Below are positions 15,907-24,922 of a stretch of 64,000 nucleotides of DNA, in pieces; within the stretch, counting starts at the first letter, position 1; each line of letters begins with the position of its first letter. The position numbers were made by a program, and so were the translations under genes. Under the pieces are notes generated by a model. It was not told the origin of the DNA. It did not search any database and saw only the letters and a list, made by a program, of their open reading frames with translations. The DNA is from Desulfoscipio gibsoniae DSM 7213 (GTDB lineage: Bacteria > Bacillota > Desulfotomaculia > Desulfotomaculales > Desulfallaceae), in NCBI RefSeq assembly GCF_000233715.2, contig NC_021184.1:124001-188000 (forward strand). Direction: 5' to 3'.

Positions 15907-17667
15907 TTGGCATACGATGCAACTAAATTAAAGGACTTTGAAATCGCCGAACAGGCGGAGAAAAATATGCCCCTGCCTTACGAATGGCAGGAGAAGTTAG
16001 GCTTACAAAAGGATGAAGTTATTCCTTATGGCAGAATTTGCAAGCTGGACTTCATGAAAATCATCGATCGTCTGAAAGATAAGCCGGACGGCAAATTCAT
16101 CGAAGTTACCGCTATTACCCCCACTCCGCTGGGCGAAGGTAAAACCACCACTTCCATGGGCCTGGTGGAAGGCCTGGGTAAACGGGGCATGAACGTAGGT
16201 GCGGCTATTCGCCAGCCTTCCGGCGGCCCCACTATGAATATCAAGGGTACCGCAGCCGGCGGCGGCAACGCGCTGGCCATTCCCATGACCGAATTCTCCC
16301 TCGGTCTTACCGGTGACCTGAATGATATTATGAACGCTCACAACCTGGCCATGGTAGCCCTCACCGCCAGGATGCAGCACGAGAGAAACTATGATGATGC
16401 CGAACTGGCCAAGCGGAACCTGCGCCGCCTGGATGTCGACCCCACCCGGGTGGAAATGGGCTGGATCATTGACTTCTGTGCCCAGGCCATGCGGAACATC
16501 ATTATCGGTATTGGCGGCCGGATGGACGGCTTCATGATGAAATCCAAGTTTGGTATTGCTGTGAGCTCCGAGATTATGGCTATTCTTGCTGTGGCCCATG
16601 ATCTAAAAGACATGCGGGAGCGCATTGGTAAAATTATCGTTGGTTACGATAAGAAGGGTAAACCTGTAACCACCTCCGATTTAGAAGTGGCTGGTGCCAT
16701 GACCGCTTTCATGCGCAATGCCATTAACCCGACTTTGATGAGCACTGCTGAATACCAGCCTGTGCTGGTACATGCCGGCCCGTTTGCCAACATCGCCATC
16801 GGCCAGTCCTCCATCATTGCCGACCGGATTGGTCTGAAGATGTTTGACTACCATGTCACCGAGAGCGGATTCGCCGCTGATATCGGATTTGAAAAGTTCT
16901 GGAACGTTAAGTGCCGCTTCAGCGGGCACGTTCCCAACGTTTCCGTGCTTACCGCCACTATCCGGGCGCTTAAGATGCACGGTGGCGGCCCCAAAGTTGT
17001 CGCCGGCCGCCCGCTGCCCGAAGAGTACGTCAAGGAAAACGTTGGGCTGGTTGAAAAGGGCTGCGAGAACCTGGTGCACCATATCAATACCATTCGCAAA
17101 GCCGGTATCAACCCGGTGGTTTGCATTAACTCATTCCATACTGATACCAAGGACGAAATCGCGGCGGTACGTCGCGCTGCCGAGGCAGCCGGAGCTCGCT
17201 GCGCCATGTCCGAGCACTGGCTTAAAGGTGGCGACGGTGCCCTGGAACTGGCTGATGCCGTTATCGACGCTTGCAAAGATGAAGTCAACTTCAAGTTCCT
17301 TTATCCGCTGGAAATGCCCCTGCGCCAGAGGGTGGATGCCATTGCCCGGGAAGTATACGGTGCTGACGGCGTAAGTTGGACAGCGGAAGCTGAAGCCAAA
17401 GCCAAGGCATTTGAAGAAAATCCGGAGTACAAAGATTTCGCTACCATGATGGTGAAAACTCACCTCAGCTTGTCCCATGACCCTGCACTGAAGGGTGTGC
17501 CCAAGGGCTGGACACTGCCGGTGCGCGACGTACTTATCTTTGCCGGTGCCAAGTTCCTGTGCCCGATGACCGGTTCTATCAGCCTGATGCCCGGTACCAG
17601 CTCCGACCCGGCTTACCGGAGAATTGATGTGGATACGGAAACCGGCAAAGTGCTGGGTCTGTTCTAA
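15907..17667 (+). CDS. fhs: Formate-tetrahydrofolate ligase, divergent long form
   Basis: TTG 15907 follows a very strong GAGAGGAGAGG site. The enzyme joins formate to tetrahydrofolate with ATP, the entry step of the methyl branch of the Wood-Ljungdahl pathway. The P-loop [13 protein letters not shown] is near residue 74, followed by [15 protein letters not shown] and a C-terminal [12 protein letters not shown]. Compared with the familiar enzymes (PSLGP, KGGAAGGG) several active-site-near motifs are changed ([14 protein letters not shown]), and 586 residues is longer than the usual 555-560. Codon use is richer in C-ending codons than in the neighbours, consistent with high expression. The family assignment is firm; the variant form is the oddity. 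Confidence 0.92.
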   Translation: MAYDATKLKDFEIAEQAEKNMPLPYEWQEKLGLQKDEVIPYGRICKLDFMKIIDRLKDKPDGKFIEVTAITPTPLGEGKTTTSMGLVEGLGKRGMNVGAAIRQPSGGPTMNIKGTAAGGGNALAIPMTEFSLGLTGDLNDIMNAHNLAMVALTARMQHERNYDDAELAKRNLRRLDVDPTRVEMGWIIDFCAQAMRNIIIGIGGRMDGFMMKSKFGIAVSSEIMAILAVAHDLKDMRERIGKIIVGYDKKGKPVTTSDLEVAGAMTAFMRNAINPTLMSTAEYQPVLVHAGPFANIAIGQSSIIADRIGLKMFDYHVTESGFAADIGFEKFWNVKCRFSGHVPNVSVLTATIRALKMHGGGPKVVAGRPLPEEYVKENVGLVEKGCENLVHHINTIRKAGINPVVCINSFHTDTKDEIAAVRRAAEAAGARCAMSEHWLKGGDGALELADAVIDACKDEVNFKFLYPLEMPLRQRVDAIAREVYGADGVSWTAEAEAKAKAFEENPEYKDFATMMVKTHLSLSHDPALKGVPKGWTLPVRDVLIFAGAKFLCPMTGSISLMPGTSSDPAYRRIDVDTETGKVLGLF

Positions 17668-17675
17668 TAGAAATT

Positions 17676-17719
17676 CCAGAAATAAAAAAGTCCCCCACCG
17701 GGGGCTTTTTTATTTCTGG
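17676..17719. terminator. Long bidirectional terminator after fhs
   Basis: A stem of about 20 bp (CCAGAAATAAAAAAG ... CTTTTTTATTTCTGG around CCCC/GGGG) with a T-run on the + strand and an A-run on the other side. Confidence 0.9.
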
Positions 17720-17944
17720 GCTTCTTGATTGGATGGGGCTTGATACATATGAATTTTAAATTAACAACGTACAGTGTAGCGCAGAGTTGTCTTTTCATAT
17801 TATAATAAGAAAGGATATGTATACGGTATTTTAATAATATGCGGCAGGAGAAAGACTATTTGTAATAGAACTATTAAAGAAGTATAGTTTAACTGTAATA
17901 GGTGAAAATTTTATTATTTAAATACATGAATGGAGTGCATTTTT

Positions 17945-18421
17945 ATGTCCAGACCGCCTAAATGTCGACGGGTTGAATTTATGCCCGAGATGACTTTTTT
18001 TAAACCCGCTGGTATACCCGTTAGTGAGCTTGAAGTTATTCAGCTGACGGTAGAAGAATTGGAAGCTATCAGACTAAAGGACTTGCTTGGTTTGGAGCAG
18101 GAGGGCTGTGCTGAAAAAATGGGCGTTTCCAGACCCACTTATCACCGTATATTATCCTCTGCCCGTGGCAAGGTAGCTGTTGCTTTGGTGGAAGGTAAAG
18201 CTATTCGTGTAGAGGGCGGACATTTTGAAATGGTGGTGCGTCACTTTAAATGCTTTGACTGTGGCCACCTATGGGAATTGCCCTGTGGTGAGGGACCCCG
18301 TGGATCCGAAATTACCTGTCCCCAGTGTCAGAGTGATAATGTATCCAGGGTAAGCAAAGAAGGCCATCCCTATGGGTGTCACTCGAAGAAACGGGGGCGG
18401 GGAAACGGGCAGGAAAGTTAA
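17945..18421 (+). CDS. DUF134 family DNA-binding protein
   Basis: ATG 17945 follows GGAGTG and opens with the family signature MSRPPKCRRVEFMP. A sigma-70 region 4-like helix-turn-helix (LTVEELEAIRLKDLLGLEQEGCAEKMGVSRPTYHRIL, residues about 36-72) is followed by a zinc-ribbon-like part with CFDCGH and CPQC pairs. DUF134 proteins are presumed regulators often near nitrogenase-cofactor-like (NifX/NifB-type) genes; none is visible here. The target is unknown. Confidence 0.88.
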   Translation: MSRPPKCRRVEFMPEMTFFKPAGIPVSELEVIQLTVEELEAIRLKDLLGLEQEGCAEKMGVSRPTYHRILSSARGKVAVALVEGKAIRVEGGHFEMVVRHFKCFDCGHLWELPCGEGPRGSEITCPQCQSDNVSRVSKEGHPYGCHSKKRGRGNGQES

Positions 18422-18438
18422 CAACTGCAAGCGAATAT

Positions 18439-18461
18439 AGGGGATAACCCCTTTTTTTTTT
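18439..18461 (+). terminator. Terminator after the DUF134 gene
   Basis: AGGGG - ATAA - CCCCT followed by nine or more T. Confidence 0.85.
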
Positions 18462-18523
18462 GCATGGGTTAAAAAGGGGGCAATGGGTGATCATTGCATA
18501 TAGAGAAAGGAATGGTGAATCCT

Positions 18524-19120
18524 TTGCGCCGGGCGAACCATATTTTAAATGACCCCTGGTACAGGGAATGTGTCCAACGCAATGCCGCTTGCGAGGAAAA
18601 CAGGCGCTTTTGCCGGCATGACCTGCAGCATATGCTGGATGTGGCCCGCATCACCTATATGCTTGTACTGGAAGGGTGCGTTACAACAGGTAATGAGATA
18701 ACCACCGGTGTGCCGGAGGATCTGCCCTGGTTTAAAATATTGGCTGGTGTCGGCATTAAGGATATTACGGCAACCACCGGTAAGCCAGGCATGTTGATGC
18801 AAGCCAAGGAGGTAATTTATGCCACGGGCTTATTGCATGACATGGCCCGCTGGGTGGAATGCGAAACCGGCGAGGATCACGCCGTTGCCGGTGCCCGGAT
18901 GGCCGGTGAGGTTCTTAACCGGGCCGGATTTGATGGTGCTGAACAAAGGATAATCGTCAAGGCCATTAGCGAGCACCGTACCGGCGGTTCCAAAGCCAGT
19001 TTGCTGGGTCAATATATCTGCCGGGCTGATGATTTAGCTCGCCCCTGCGGCCGATGCGCGGCCAGGGATGATTGCTACAAAATCAACCGCATGGAAACCG
19101 CCGCTATGCTCCTTTATTAG
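18524..19120 (+). CDS. HD-domain phosphohydrolase family protein
   Basis: Chosen start TTG 18524 (MRRANHILNDPWYRECV), after AGAAAGGA; TTG 18494 would add ten residues. RFCRHDLQHMLDVARI near residue 28 and TGLLHDMARWVE near 105 supply the H..HD..D metal ligands of an HD phosphohydrolase, with EDHAVAGARMA following. A Cys-rich C-terminus (CGRCAARDDC) is typical of this clostridial subgroup. The substrate is unknown; nucleotide or cyclic dinucleotide hydrolysis is only a general possibility. Confidence 0.8.
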   Translation: MRRANHILNDPWYRECVQRNAACEENRRFCRHDLQHMLDVARITYMLVLEGCVTTGNEITTGVPEDLPWFKILAGVGIKDITATTGKPGMLMQAKEVIYATGLLHDMARWVECETGEDHAVAGARMAGEVLNRAGFDGAEQRIIVKAISEHRTGGSKASLLGQYICRADDLARPCGRCAARDDCYKINRMETAAMLLY

Positions 19121-19222
19121 TGATCAGTCGAAATGTCGACAGTTATTCAAGGACTAATGTGTGGTTCGCCGTAGGCAAGTTGATGCTGAGGTAATTACGT
19201 TAAATTTACGGGAGGGATTCTG

Positions 19223-20407
19223 ATGTCCTTTAATATGCATAACCTGGTGGCTGTGCACCGGGATGAAATAATGAAAGAATTCAATAAAATCGGTACCGAC
19301 GCGGGCGGTAGTGCTATTATGGCACCAAAGGCGTTGCACCGGCTGATTAAAATATATGACCTGACACCCAGACAGGCCAACATAATCAAGCAGGAAATGC
19401 TGGGCAAGGGTGGCGATGCCGCTGTCACCAGGGGGATGGTGGACTCTTCGGTGGATAAAACCGATGTGCTGTTGATGGGTACTGAAAAACAGTACCGGGC
19501 GGTTATCAAAAAATTACGCTTACAACCTTTTAAGCTGGCCAGCCTGGCCGACCAGCTGGCGGAAATGCTAAACAACCTGGGCGGTCGTCCGCCCCGGGAA
19601 CTCATCTACAGGGACAAGAAACTGCCCCTGGGGGAAAGGACGCTGGTGATGGGCATCCTTAATGTTACGCCCGATTCTTTTTCCGATGGGGGTAAGCATA
19701 ATAATATTGATGCTGCTATAGCGTGGGCTCATCGTATGGTAGATGAAGGTGCGGATATTATAGACTTGGGCGGAGAATCCACCCGCCCCGGTTATACACC
19801 GGTTAGCTTGGAAGAGGAACTGGACCGGGTGATACCGGTACTGGAGGTGCTGGTGCGCGAAATCAGTGTGCCCATCAGTATAGATACCACTAAAGCGGCG
19901 GTGGCCCGGCGTGCCCTGGAGGTGGGGGCCCATATAATTAACGACCAGTGGGCACTGCGGGCGGATCGAGACATGGCCTCGGTGGTGGCGGAATATCAGG
20001 TGCCCCTGGTGATGATGCACAACCAGAACGATACTGTCTACCGCGACTTAATGGGCGATATGGTGCAATTTCTCCGGGAAAGTATAGCTATGGCGGAGCA
20101 GGCCGGGATAGTCAGGGAAAATATAATCGTTGACCCCGGTATTGGTTTAGGTAAGACAGCGGAGCAAAACCTCGAGATACTACGCTGTCTGCGGGAGTTG
20201 GATTGTTTAGGGCTGCCCGTACTGCTGGGCACTTCCCGAAAGTCAATGATCGGTAAAGTCCTGGATCTACCCTTTGACCAGCGGGTAGAGGGCACCGGTG
20301 CCACTGTGGCTCTGGGTATAGCCAATGGAGCGGATATCGTCCGGGTGCATGACGTCAAGGAAATGGTTAGGGTGGTCCGGATGACCGATGCAGTGGTGCG
20401 GTACTAG
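19223..20407 (+). CDS. folP: Dihydropteroate synthase with N-terminal extension
   Basis: ATG 19223 after GGGAGGG. Residues about 1-135 form an extra N-terminal domain (LKIYDLTPRQANIIKQEML-like, LADQLAEML), as in clostridial FolP. The TIM barrel follows: MGILNVTPDSFSDGG near 146, DEGADIIDLGGESTRPG near 175, IDTTKAAVARRAL near 220, DPGIGLGKT near 303 and LGTSRKSMIG near 335. The enzyme condenses p-aminobenzoate with hydroxymethyl-dihydropterin pyrophosphate. First gene of the folP-folB-folK run. Confidence 0.93.
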   Translation: MSFNMHNLVAVHRDEIMKEFNKIGTDAGGSAIMAPKALHRLIKIYDLTPRQANIIKQEMLGKGGDAAVTRGMVDSSVDKTDVLLMGTEKQYRAVIKKLRLQPFKLASLADQLAEMLNNLGGRPPRELIYRDKKLPLGERTLVMGILNVTPDSFSDGGKHNNIDAAIAWAHRMVDEGADIIDLGGESTRPGYTPVSLEEELDRVIPVLEVLVREISVPISIDTTKAAVARRALEVGAHIINDQWALRADRDMASVVAEYQVPLVMMHNQNDTVYRDLMGDMVQFLRESIAMAEQAGIVRENIIVDPGIGLGKTAEQNLEILRCLRELDCLGLPVLLGTSRKSMIGKVLDLPFDQRVEGTGATVALGIANGADIVRVHDVKEMVRVVRMTDAVVRY

Positions 20408-20521
20408 GATGGACTGGCATTTGGCTGTTGCTGGAAGGCTGCCAGGTCGAATTAAATAGCGGAAAAAAACATTATGCTTTGAATTGCTTTCTCGTCACGA
20501 GTTGCTGTGCATTGGAAGGCG

Positions 20522-20908
20522 GTGTTTAACCTGGATAAAATAATAATGAGCAGTATGAGCTTTTTCGGTTACCATGGTGTATTGCCCCAGGAAAGAGAGC
20601 TGGGGCAGCAGTTCGTAGTGGATGTGGAACTGCAATTGGATTTGCGCGCAGCGGGGGAAAAGGACGACCCCGACAAAACAGTGAGTTATGCCGATGTGTA
20701 CGAAGTAGTTCGCCGGGTAGTAACGGGTGAGCCCAGCAAACTAATTGAGGCGGTGGCCGAGCAAATTGCCGGCGAAGTATTGCAGCAATTTGCTGTACAG
20801 CAGGTGCTGGTGCGGGTTAAAAAACCTGCCGCCCCTGTGCCGGGGCAATTTAGTTATATGGCCGTGGAAATAGTTCGTTCCCGAGCAAAGGCGGTGATTG
20901 GACAGTGA
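20522..20908 (+). CDS. folB: Dihydroneopterin aldolase
   Basis: The protein contains SFFGYHGVLPQERELGQQFVVDVEL and, near residue 80, the LIEAVAEQIAGEVL helix of FolB, ending VRVKKPAAPVPG. It converts dihydroneopterin to hydroxymethyl-dihydropterin. The start is uncertain: GTG 20522, or CTG 20531 which is better spaced from GGAAGG at 20514; the earlier GTG 20507 lies before that site. folK begins right at its end. Confidence 0.9.
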   Translation: MFNLDKIIMSSMSFFGYHGVLPQERELGQQFVVDVELQLDLRAAGEKDDPDKTVSYADVYEVVRRVVTGEPSKLIEAVAEQIAGEVLQQFAVQQVLVRVKKPAAPVPGQFSYMAVEIVRSRAKAVIGQ

Positions 20909-20949
20909 GTCTGTCGCACGGTACAGAAACATTGGGGACAGGTCGGACG

Positions 20950-21426
20950 ATGCGTTGCTATATTGGTTTGGGCTCCAATATAGGTGACAGCCGAGCTATT
21001 ATTGCCGAGGCGTTAAAGCGGCTGGATGAACTGCCGGGCGTGGCGGTGGGTGCTGTGGCCCCCCTATATCGCACTGCCCCGGTGGGCTATGTAGAGCAAG
21101 ATTACTTTATTAATACCGTGGCCGAAGTCAGCACCACCTTAACTCCCCGGCAATTGCTGGACGGTTTACAGCAAATCGAGAATGAACTTGGCCGGGTGCG
21201 GGTGATCCGCTGGGGGCCACGCACCGTGGATCTGGATATTTTGCTGTATGGAGAGCAAACCATCGACGAGCCCGATCTGCAAGTGCCGCATCCCCGCATG
21301 GGCCAGCGTGCCTTTGTCATGGTGCCTCTGGCTGATTTAAACCCGGAGCTGGTTGTGGGCGGTGAAAAGGCGCACATCTTGGCCAGGCGACTGGCGGAAG
21401 AACAGGAAATTCATATTGATAAATAA
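20950..21426 (+). CDS. folK: 2-amino-4-hydroxy-6-hydroxymethyldihydropteridine diphosphokinase
   Basis: ATG 20950, 6 bases after GGGGACAGG, gives MRCYIGLGSNIGDS, the normal HPPK N-terminus; the GTG at 20905 overlapping the folB stop is a possible alternative. Further motifs are APLYRTAPVG, RWGPRTVDLDILLYG and VPHPRMGQRAFVMVPL. It pyrophosphorylates hydroxymethyl-dihydropterin for FolP. 158 residues is the usual size. Confidence 0.94.
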   Translation: MRCYIGLGSNIGDSRAIIAEALKRLDELPGVAVGAVAPLYRTAPVGYVEQDYFINTVAEVSTTLTPRQLLDGLQQIENELGRVRVIRWGPRTVDLDILLYGEQTIDEPDLQVPHPRMGQRAFVMVPLADLNPELVVGGEKAHILARRLAEEQEIHIDK

Positions 21427-21551
21427 ATTTAAAATAATTATCAGTTATATATGATGATTGCTTTCCAAGCTACCTAAGCAGTACTTTTTTTTGCAATAGC
21501 CCGGTAGTATAATTAGGTAGCAGTAAAGTTCAGCCAAAATAAAATACAGGA

Positions 21552-21637
21552 AGTCATTTGGGGTGCCGAAAAAGGCTGAGAGGCGAGTGCCAACCCATTG
21601 AACCTGCTCTGGGTAATACCAGCGAAGGGAAATGCAC
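21552..21637 (+). ncRNA. TPP riboswitch (THI box) aptamer upstream of thiD
   Basis: The conserved THI-box blocks are all present: GGGGTGCC, GGCTGAGAG, and ACCCATTGAACCTG continuing into CTGGGTAATACCAGCGAAGGGAA. The closing helix pairs CATTT with AAATG. It lies about 95 bases upstream of thiD and is expected to repress it when thiamin pyrophosphate is present. Confidence 0.97.
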
Positions 21638-21649
21638 TGAGTTATTTGT

Positions 21650-21680
21650 GGCACTCCGAGCGGGGGTGTTTATTTTTTTA
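21650..21680 (+). terminator. Riboswitch expression-platform terminator
   Basis: CACTCC - GAGC - GGGGTG stem followed by TTTATTTTTTT, directly after the TPP aptamer and before thiD. Confidence 0.75.
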
Positions 21681-21730
21681 GCGGATGCTGATCAATAAGG
21701 TCGCTCAGGACTTATGGGGGAGGGAAAAAT

Positions 21731-22519
21731 TTGATTAAAGTGTTAACCATAGCGGGTTCCGATTCCAGTGGAGGAGCGGGAATACAGGCTGATTTAAAAA
21801 CTTTTAGTGCCCTGGGCACCTATGGTATGAGTGTTATAACAGCTGTCACAGCCCAGAATACCCGGGGCGTATCCAGTGTCCGGGAACTGGACCCGGAAAT
21901 CATTAGGGAACAAATAAGTGCTATCTTTGAGGATATCCAGGTAGATGCCGTCAAAATCGGTATGGTTTTTAATACAACTATTATTGATTCCATTGCTGAG
22001 ATTCTGCTCAAACACCGGATCAAAAACATCGTTGTGGATCCGGTAATGGTTTCCACAAGCGGCTATACCCTTTTGCAGCCTCAAGCACGTGAGGCGTTAA
22101 TAAGGGAGCTTTTTCCTTTAGCAGAGGTAGTCACCCCCAATCTTTGGGAGGCCGAGGTTATCACCGGGGAAAAAATATCAACCCTGCCCGCAATGGAAAA
22201 GGCAGCTATGACAATTAGCCTGTTGGGCTCAAAAAATGTGGTTGTTAAAGGAGGGCATCTGGAGGGTGATGCTGTTGATGTCCTGTATAACGGCAAGTCT
22301 TTCCGTCATTTTTTCAGTGATCGAGTGTCCACTCCTCACACCCATGGCACAGGTTGTACCTTTTCCTCAGCTATCGCTGCTTTCTTGGCCAAAGGCTGCC
22401 CGGTTGAGGAGGCTGTAGCAGGGGCCAAGGAATATATCAACGGTGCCATTGCCCATGCATTCCCCCTGGGGCAAGGTGTGGGGCCAATTCACCACTTTTA
22501 TCAATTTTATAAAGCATAA
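21731..22519 (+). CDS. thiD: Hydroxymethylpyrimidine/phosphomethylpyrimidine kinase
   Basis: TTG 21731 follows GGGGGAGGG. Ribokinase-fold motifs: TIAGSDSSGGAGIQADLKTF at the N-terminus, VVDPVMVSTSGYTLL near 99, and THGTGCTFSSAIAAFLAKG near 200 with the catalytic region. ThiD phosphorylates HMP and HMP-P on the way to thiamin. Position behind a TPP riboswitch agrees. Confidence 0.96.
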   Translation: MIKVLTIAGSDSSGGAGIQADLKTFSALGTYGMSVITAVTAQNTRGVSSVRELDPEIIREQISAIFEDIQVDAVKIGMVFNTTIIDSIAEILLKHRIKNIVVDPVMVSTSGYTLLQPQAREALIRELFPLAEVVTPNLWEAEVITGEKISTLPAMEKAAMTISLLGSKNVVVKGGHLEGDAVDVLYNGKSFRHFFSDRVSTPHTHGTGCTFSSAIAAFLAKGCPVEEAVAGAKEYINGAIAHAFPLGQGVGPIHHFYQFYKA

Positions 22520-22581
22520 TGAAGAAGACATCATCAGTATGGGGACGCCTGGAGAGAAAAAGTTAGGAAAGGGTGCCGCCG

Positions 22582-23205
22582 ATGAAAAAAGTGTTCTATA
22601 TTGATTTTGACGGAACCATTACCCAAAAGGATACCTGTCAGGCTATGGTAGAGGCTTTTGCCGGCGAGGGCTGGCAGCAAATTAATGAATTATGGGAGAA
22701 AAGGAAAATTTCAACCGAGGAATGTGCCAACAGAACCTTTCAGCTCTTTCGCGCCACTTTGGATGACCTGCGCAGTTTACTTGATACTATTGAGATTGAC
22801 GAGGGCTTTGGGACTTTCGTTAAATTTTGCAAAAAAGAATGCTACCCGGTTTATATATTAAGCGATGGCTATGACTTTTGCATTGAATATATACTGAAAA
22901 AGCATGGTTATAAAATACCTTATTTTGCAAATCAATTGGTGTTTGAACAAGGGTTTCGTATTCGTTGTAGCTACTATAACCAGGACTGTGGTTTATGTGG
23001 GACTTGTAAACTTTCTCTTATGAAGCGTTTGACGCAACCGGGCAGCCAGGTGGTTTATGTGGGGGATGGGATATCAGATATTTGCCCTGCCGGTCACAGT
23101 AACCTGGTATTTGCCAAGGGAAAGCTGTTTGAATATTGCCGGGCCGAGGGGATTTCCGCCATTCCCATAGCCGGCTTCATCGAAGTATTGGAAAAATTGA
23201 GTTAG
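22582..23205 (+). CDS. HAD-family phosphatase (MtnX/PSP-like)
   Basis: ATG 22582 is 9 bases after GGAAAGGG. Catalytic HAD motif I is YIDFDGTITQKDT (residues about 6-18), motif II is ILSDGYDF and motif III VVYVGDGISDICPAGHS. A Cys cluster NQDCGLCGTCK sits in the middle. The closest general class is the MtnX/phosphoserine-phosphatase-like group. It starts 62 bases after thiD with no terminator between, so it is probably under the TPP riboswitch. A role in thiamin metabolism (for example a phosphatase of pathway monophosphates) is inference from position. Confidence 0.82.
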   Translation: MKKVFYIDFDGTITQKDTCQAMVEAFAGEGWQQINELWEKRKISTEECANRTFQLFRATLDDLRSLLDTIEIDEGFGTFVKFCKKECYPVYILSDGYDFCIEYILKKHGYKIPYFANQLVFEQGFRIRCSYYNQDCGLCGTCKLSLMKRLTQPGSQVVYVGDGISDICPAGHSNLVFAKGKLFEYCRAEGISAIPIAGFIEVLEKLS

Positions 23206-23439
23206 CCAAACAGGTACATTAAACATGCATTTCAGCTTAACCCTTAATATGAGCGGGTTAATTAATAACAAAAAAACTCTATCTATACTTTTCATTCCAT
23301 GCTGTCTGTAATTTAACACGTTTACATCTTTTAAAATTATTTAAACTAAAAAGGTGGGTTCACTCGTTGCAGGCTGTGCAATACGTCGAATCAGTTTTGG
23401 TAGGTTAAAAATATTAAATTTAGCTGAGGTGACACAAAA

Positions 23440-23676
23440 ATGGATTACGCTAAAACTAAAAAACAAAAACAATTTAATGCCGCCAGCTATTACCTTTCAC
23501 CGCGTGAACTGGAGGAACTGCAAAGGAAATACGGACGGCCGGGTGAAATAGCGCCGGGCCAACCGGCTCCCAAGAAACGCAAGCGGTTGGATGTTCGTTT
23601 GTCGGAAATGGATCGTAAGGAGAAAAACCTTATTGATATTAGTGAAATTGATTATGAAGCTCCAGTTGTCCATTAA
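23440..23676 (+). CDS. Small basic hypothetical protein
   Basis: A 78-residue product, ATG 23440 after GAGGTGAC. It is rich in Lys/Arg and Glu (KKQKQFNAASYYLSPRELEELQRKYG, then PKKRKRLDVRLSEMDRKEKNLI) and probably largely disordered with one helix. No family recognised. 23206-23439 upstream contains a TTAACCC/GGGTTAA hairpin at 23237-23261 and no other gene. Confidence 0.55.
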   Translation: MDYAKTKKQKQFNAASYYLSPRELEELQRKYGRPGEIAPGQPAPKKRKRLDVRLSEMDRKEKNLIDISEIDYEAPVVH

Positions 23677-23775
23677 TATTTTGTTAGATTTAAATATATA
23701 TATCGCTGTTACTTTATGGGGTAGGTAATTTTAGTAATAAGGCGTAAAATATGCGATATAAAAGACTTATAGTAA

Positions 23776-23823
23776 AAACAGTCCGGTAGCTAAAAGGCTC
23801 TTGGACTGTTTTTATTGCCTGCC
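23776..23823. terminator. Terminator before the AbrB/RelE pair
   Basis: AAACAGTCC / GGACTGTTT stem followed by T-run. The surrounding 23677-24003 stretch has no gene. Confidence 0.75.
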
Positions 23824-24003
23824 TGAATCTTATTGATCATTTCCCACTGCACTTCCATCATGCTTCTTAGACAACATTTTTTATGGATGCAGTGACAGTC
23901 TATATAGTGAGAGTGAAGATTGAATTTACTCATTTTCCTAGTTATAATAAAATCAAAGAAATATGTATAGTGACACAGATTTGAACATATACTGTAAGGA
24001 GAT

Positions 24004-24387
24004 ATGAAAAAAATGACGATTAACGCAGTTAGGAGAATTTCAGTGGAGCGTAAGATTATTAGTATTTCCGGTAAAAGACAGGTGACAATACCGCTAAAAT
24101 ATTTTGAAGCGTTAGGCTTTAGTAATGAAGCTGAATGCATTTTGCAAAACAATGCTATTGTTATACGTCCTATTAGAGAAAACACAGGAAGTGAGTTTTC
24201 AGAGCAAATTCTTGCTGATTTGATTGCACAAGGGCTGACGGGCCAGGAACTTCTTACCAAGTTTAAGGAAATGAATAAAAAAATTGCTCCCGCCATGGAT
24301 AAACTAATCAGTGAGGCAGATAGCATTGCAAAGGGTGAAAAAAAAGGTATAAAAATGGCTGATATTTTTGAAGCGGAGGACAAATAA
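24004..24387 (+). CDS. AbrB-family antitoxin
   Basis: ATG 24004 after AAGGAGAT. An AbrB/MazE-like swapped-hairpin DNA-binding domain occupies residues 15-55 (KIISISGKRQVTIPLKYFEALGF). The C-terminal part is helical and acidic/basic mixed, as expected for a toxin-wrapping tail. It abuts the next gene with no gap (TAA then GTG), the usual toxin-antitoxin layout, and probably autoregulates the pair. Confidence 0.82.
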   Translation: MKKMTINAVRRISVERKIISISGKRQVTIPLKYFEALGFSNEAECILQNNAIVIRPIRENTGSEFSEQILADLIAQGLTGQELLTKFKEMNKKIAPAMDKLISEADSIAKGEKKGIKMADIFEAEDK

Positions 24388-24678
24388 GTGTATGAAATCC
24401 GTTTCACGGGAGCCGCCGGGAAATACTTGAAGAAGGTTAAAGAAAAAGGCCTGAGGAAAGCATTTCAAAGCGCTCTTGAAGAAATAAGCAGTGACCCGTA
24501 CATTGGGGAATTGAAAACAGGTGATCTGGCTGGAGTATATTGTTATAATGTTTATTATAGCCAAACCAATTATGAGCTTGCATATAAAATTTATGAAGAA
24601 GATGGGCAAATGGCAGTTGTGATTCTGGCTGGGACAAGAGAAAATTTTTATAATGAACTGAAGCGATATATGAAGTAG
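24388..24678 (+). CDS. RelE/ParE-family toxin
   Basis: GTG 24388 immediately follows the antitoxin stop. The 96-residue protein begins MYEIRFTGAAGKYLKKV and contains DPYIGELKTGDLAGVYCYNVYYSQ and NYELAYKIYE followed by VVILAGTRENFYNEL, the core strand pattern of RelE-fold toxins (mRNA interferases or gyrase inhibitors). Which activity applies cannot be told. Confidence 0.85.
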   Translation: MYEIRFTGAAGKYLKKVKEKGLRKAFQSALEEISSDPYIGELKTGDLAGVYCYNVYYSQTNYELAYKIYEEDGQMAVVILAGTRENFYNELKRYMK

Positions 24679-24785
24679 CTGCTACTTAAATACTCATTGA
24701 TTTTTAAGTAAATTCGTGCTAAAATACGCAAAGATTTATTTCCTAATGTTCAATTTTAGGGATGGTAGGCAAGATTTAAAGTGCA

Positions 24786-24818
24786 AGAGGTTGGATAATC
24801 ATCCAACCTCTTTATATT
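24786..24818 (+). terminator. Terminator of the AbrB/RelE pair
   Basis: AGAGGTTGGAT - AATC - ATCCAACCTCT, an 11-bp perfect stem, then TTATATTATTT. Confidence 0.8.
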
Positions 24819-24922
24819 ATTTCAATGGGTTGATAAATATTGTCTAAATTAAGGTTCGTGTTAATTTCCAACCAAGCCTCTGGGTTTCCTGGGGGTTTTG
24901 CTTTTGAAAGGAGGTTGCCTAA

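Noticed and set aside
16003-16599. Minus-strand open frame of 198 codons inside fhs
   Set aside because: His/Gly-rich shadow caused by the biased codon use of fhs.
21445-21654. Minus-strand open frame over the TPP riboswitch
   Set aside because: It is an antisense shadow of a confidently identified riboswitch.
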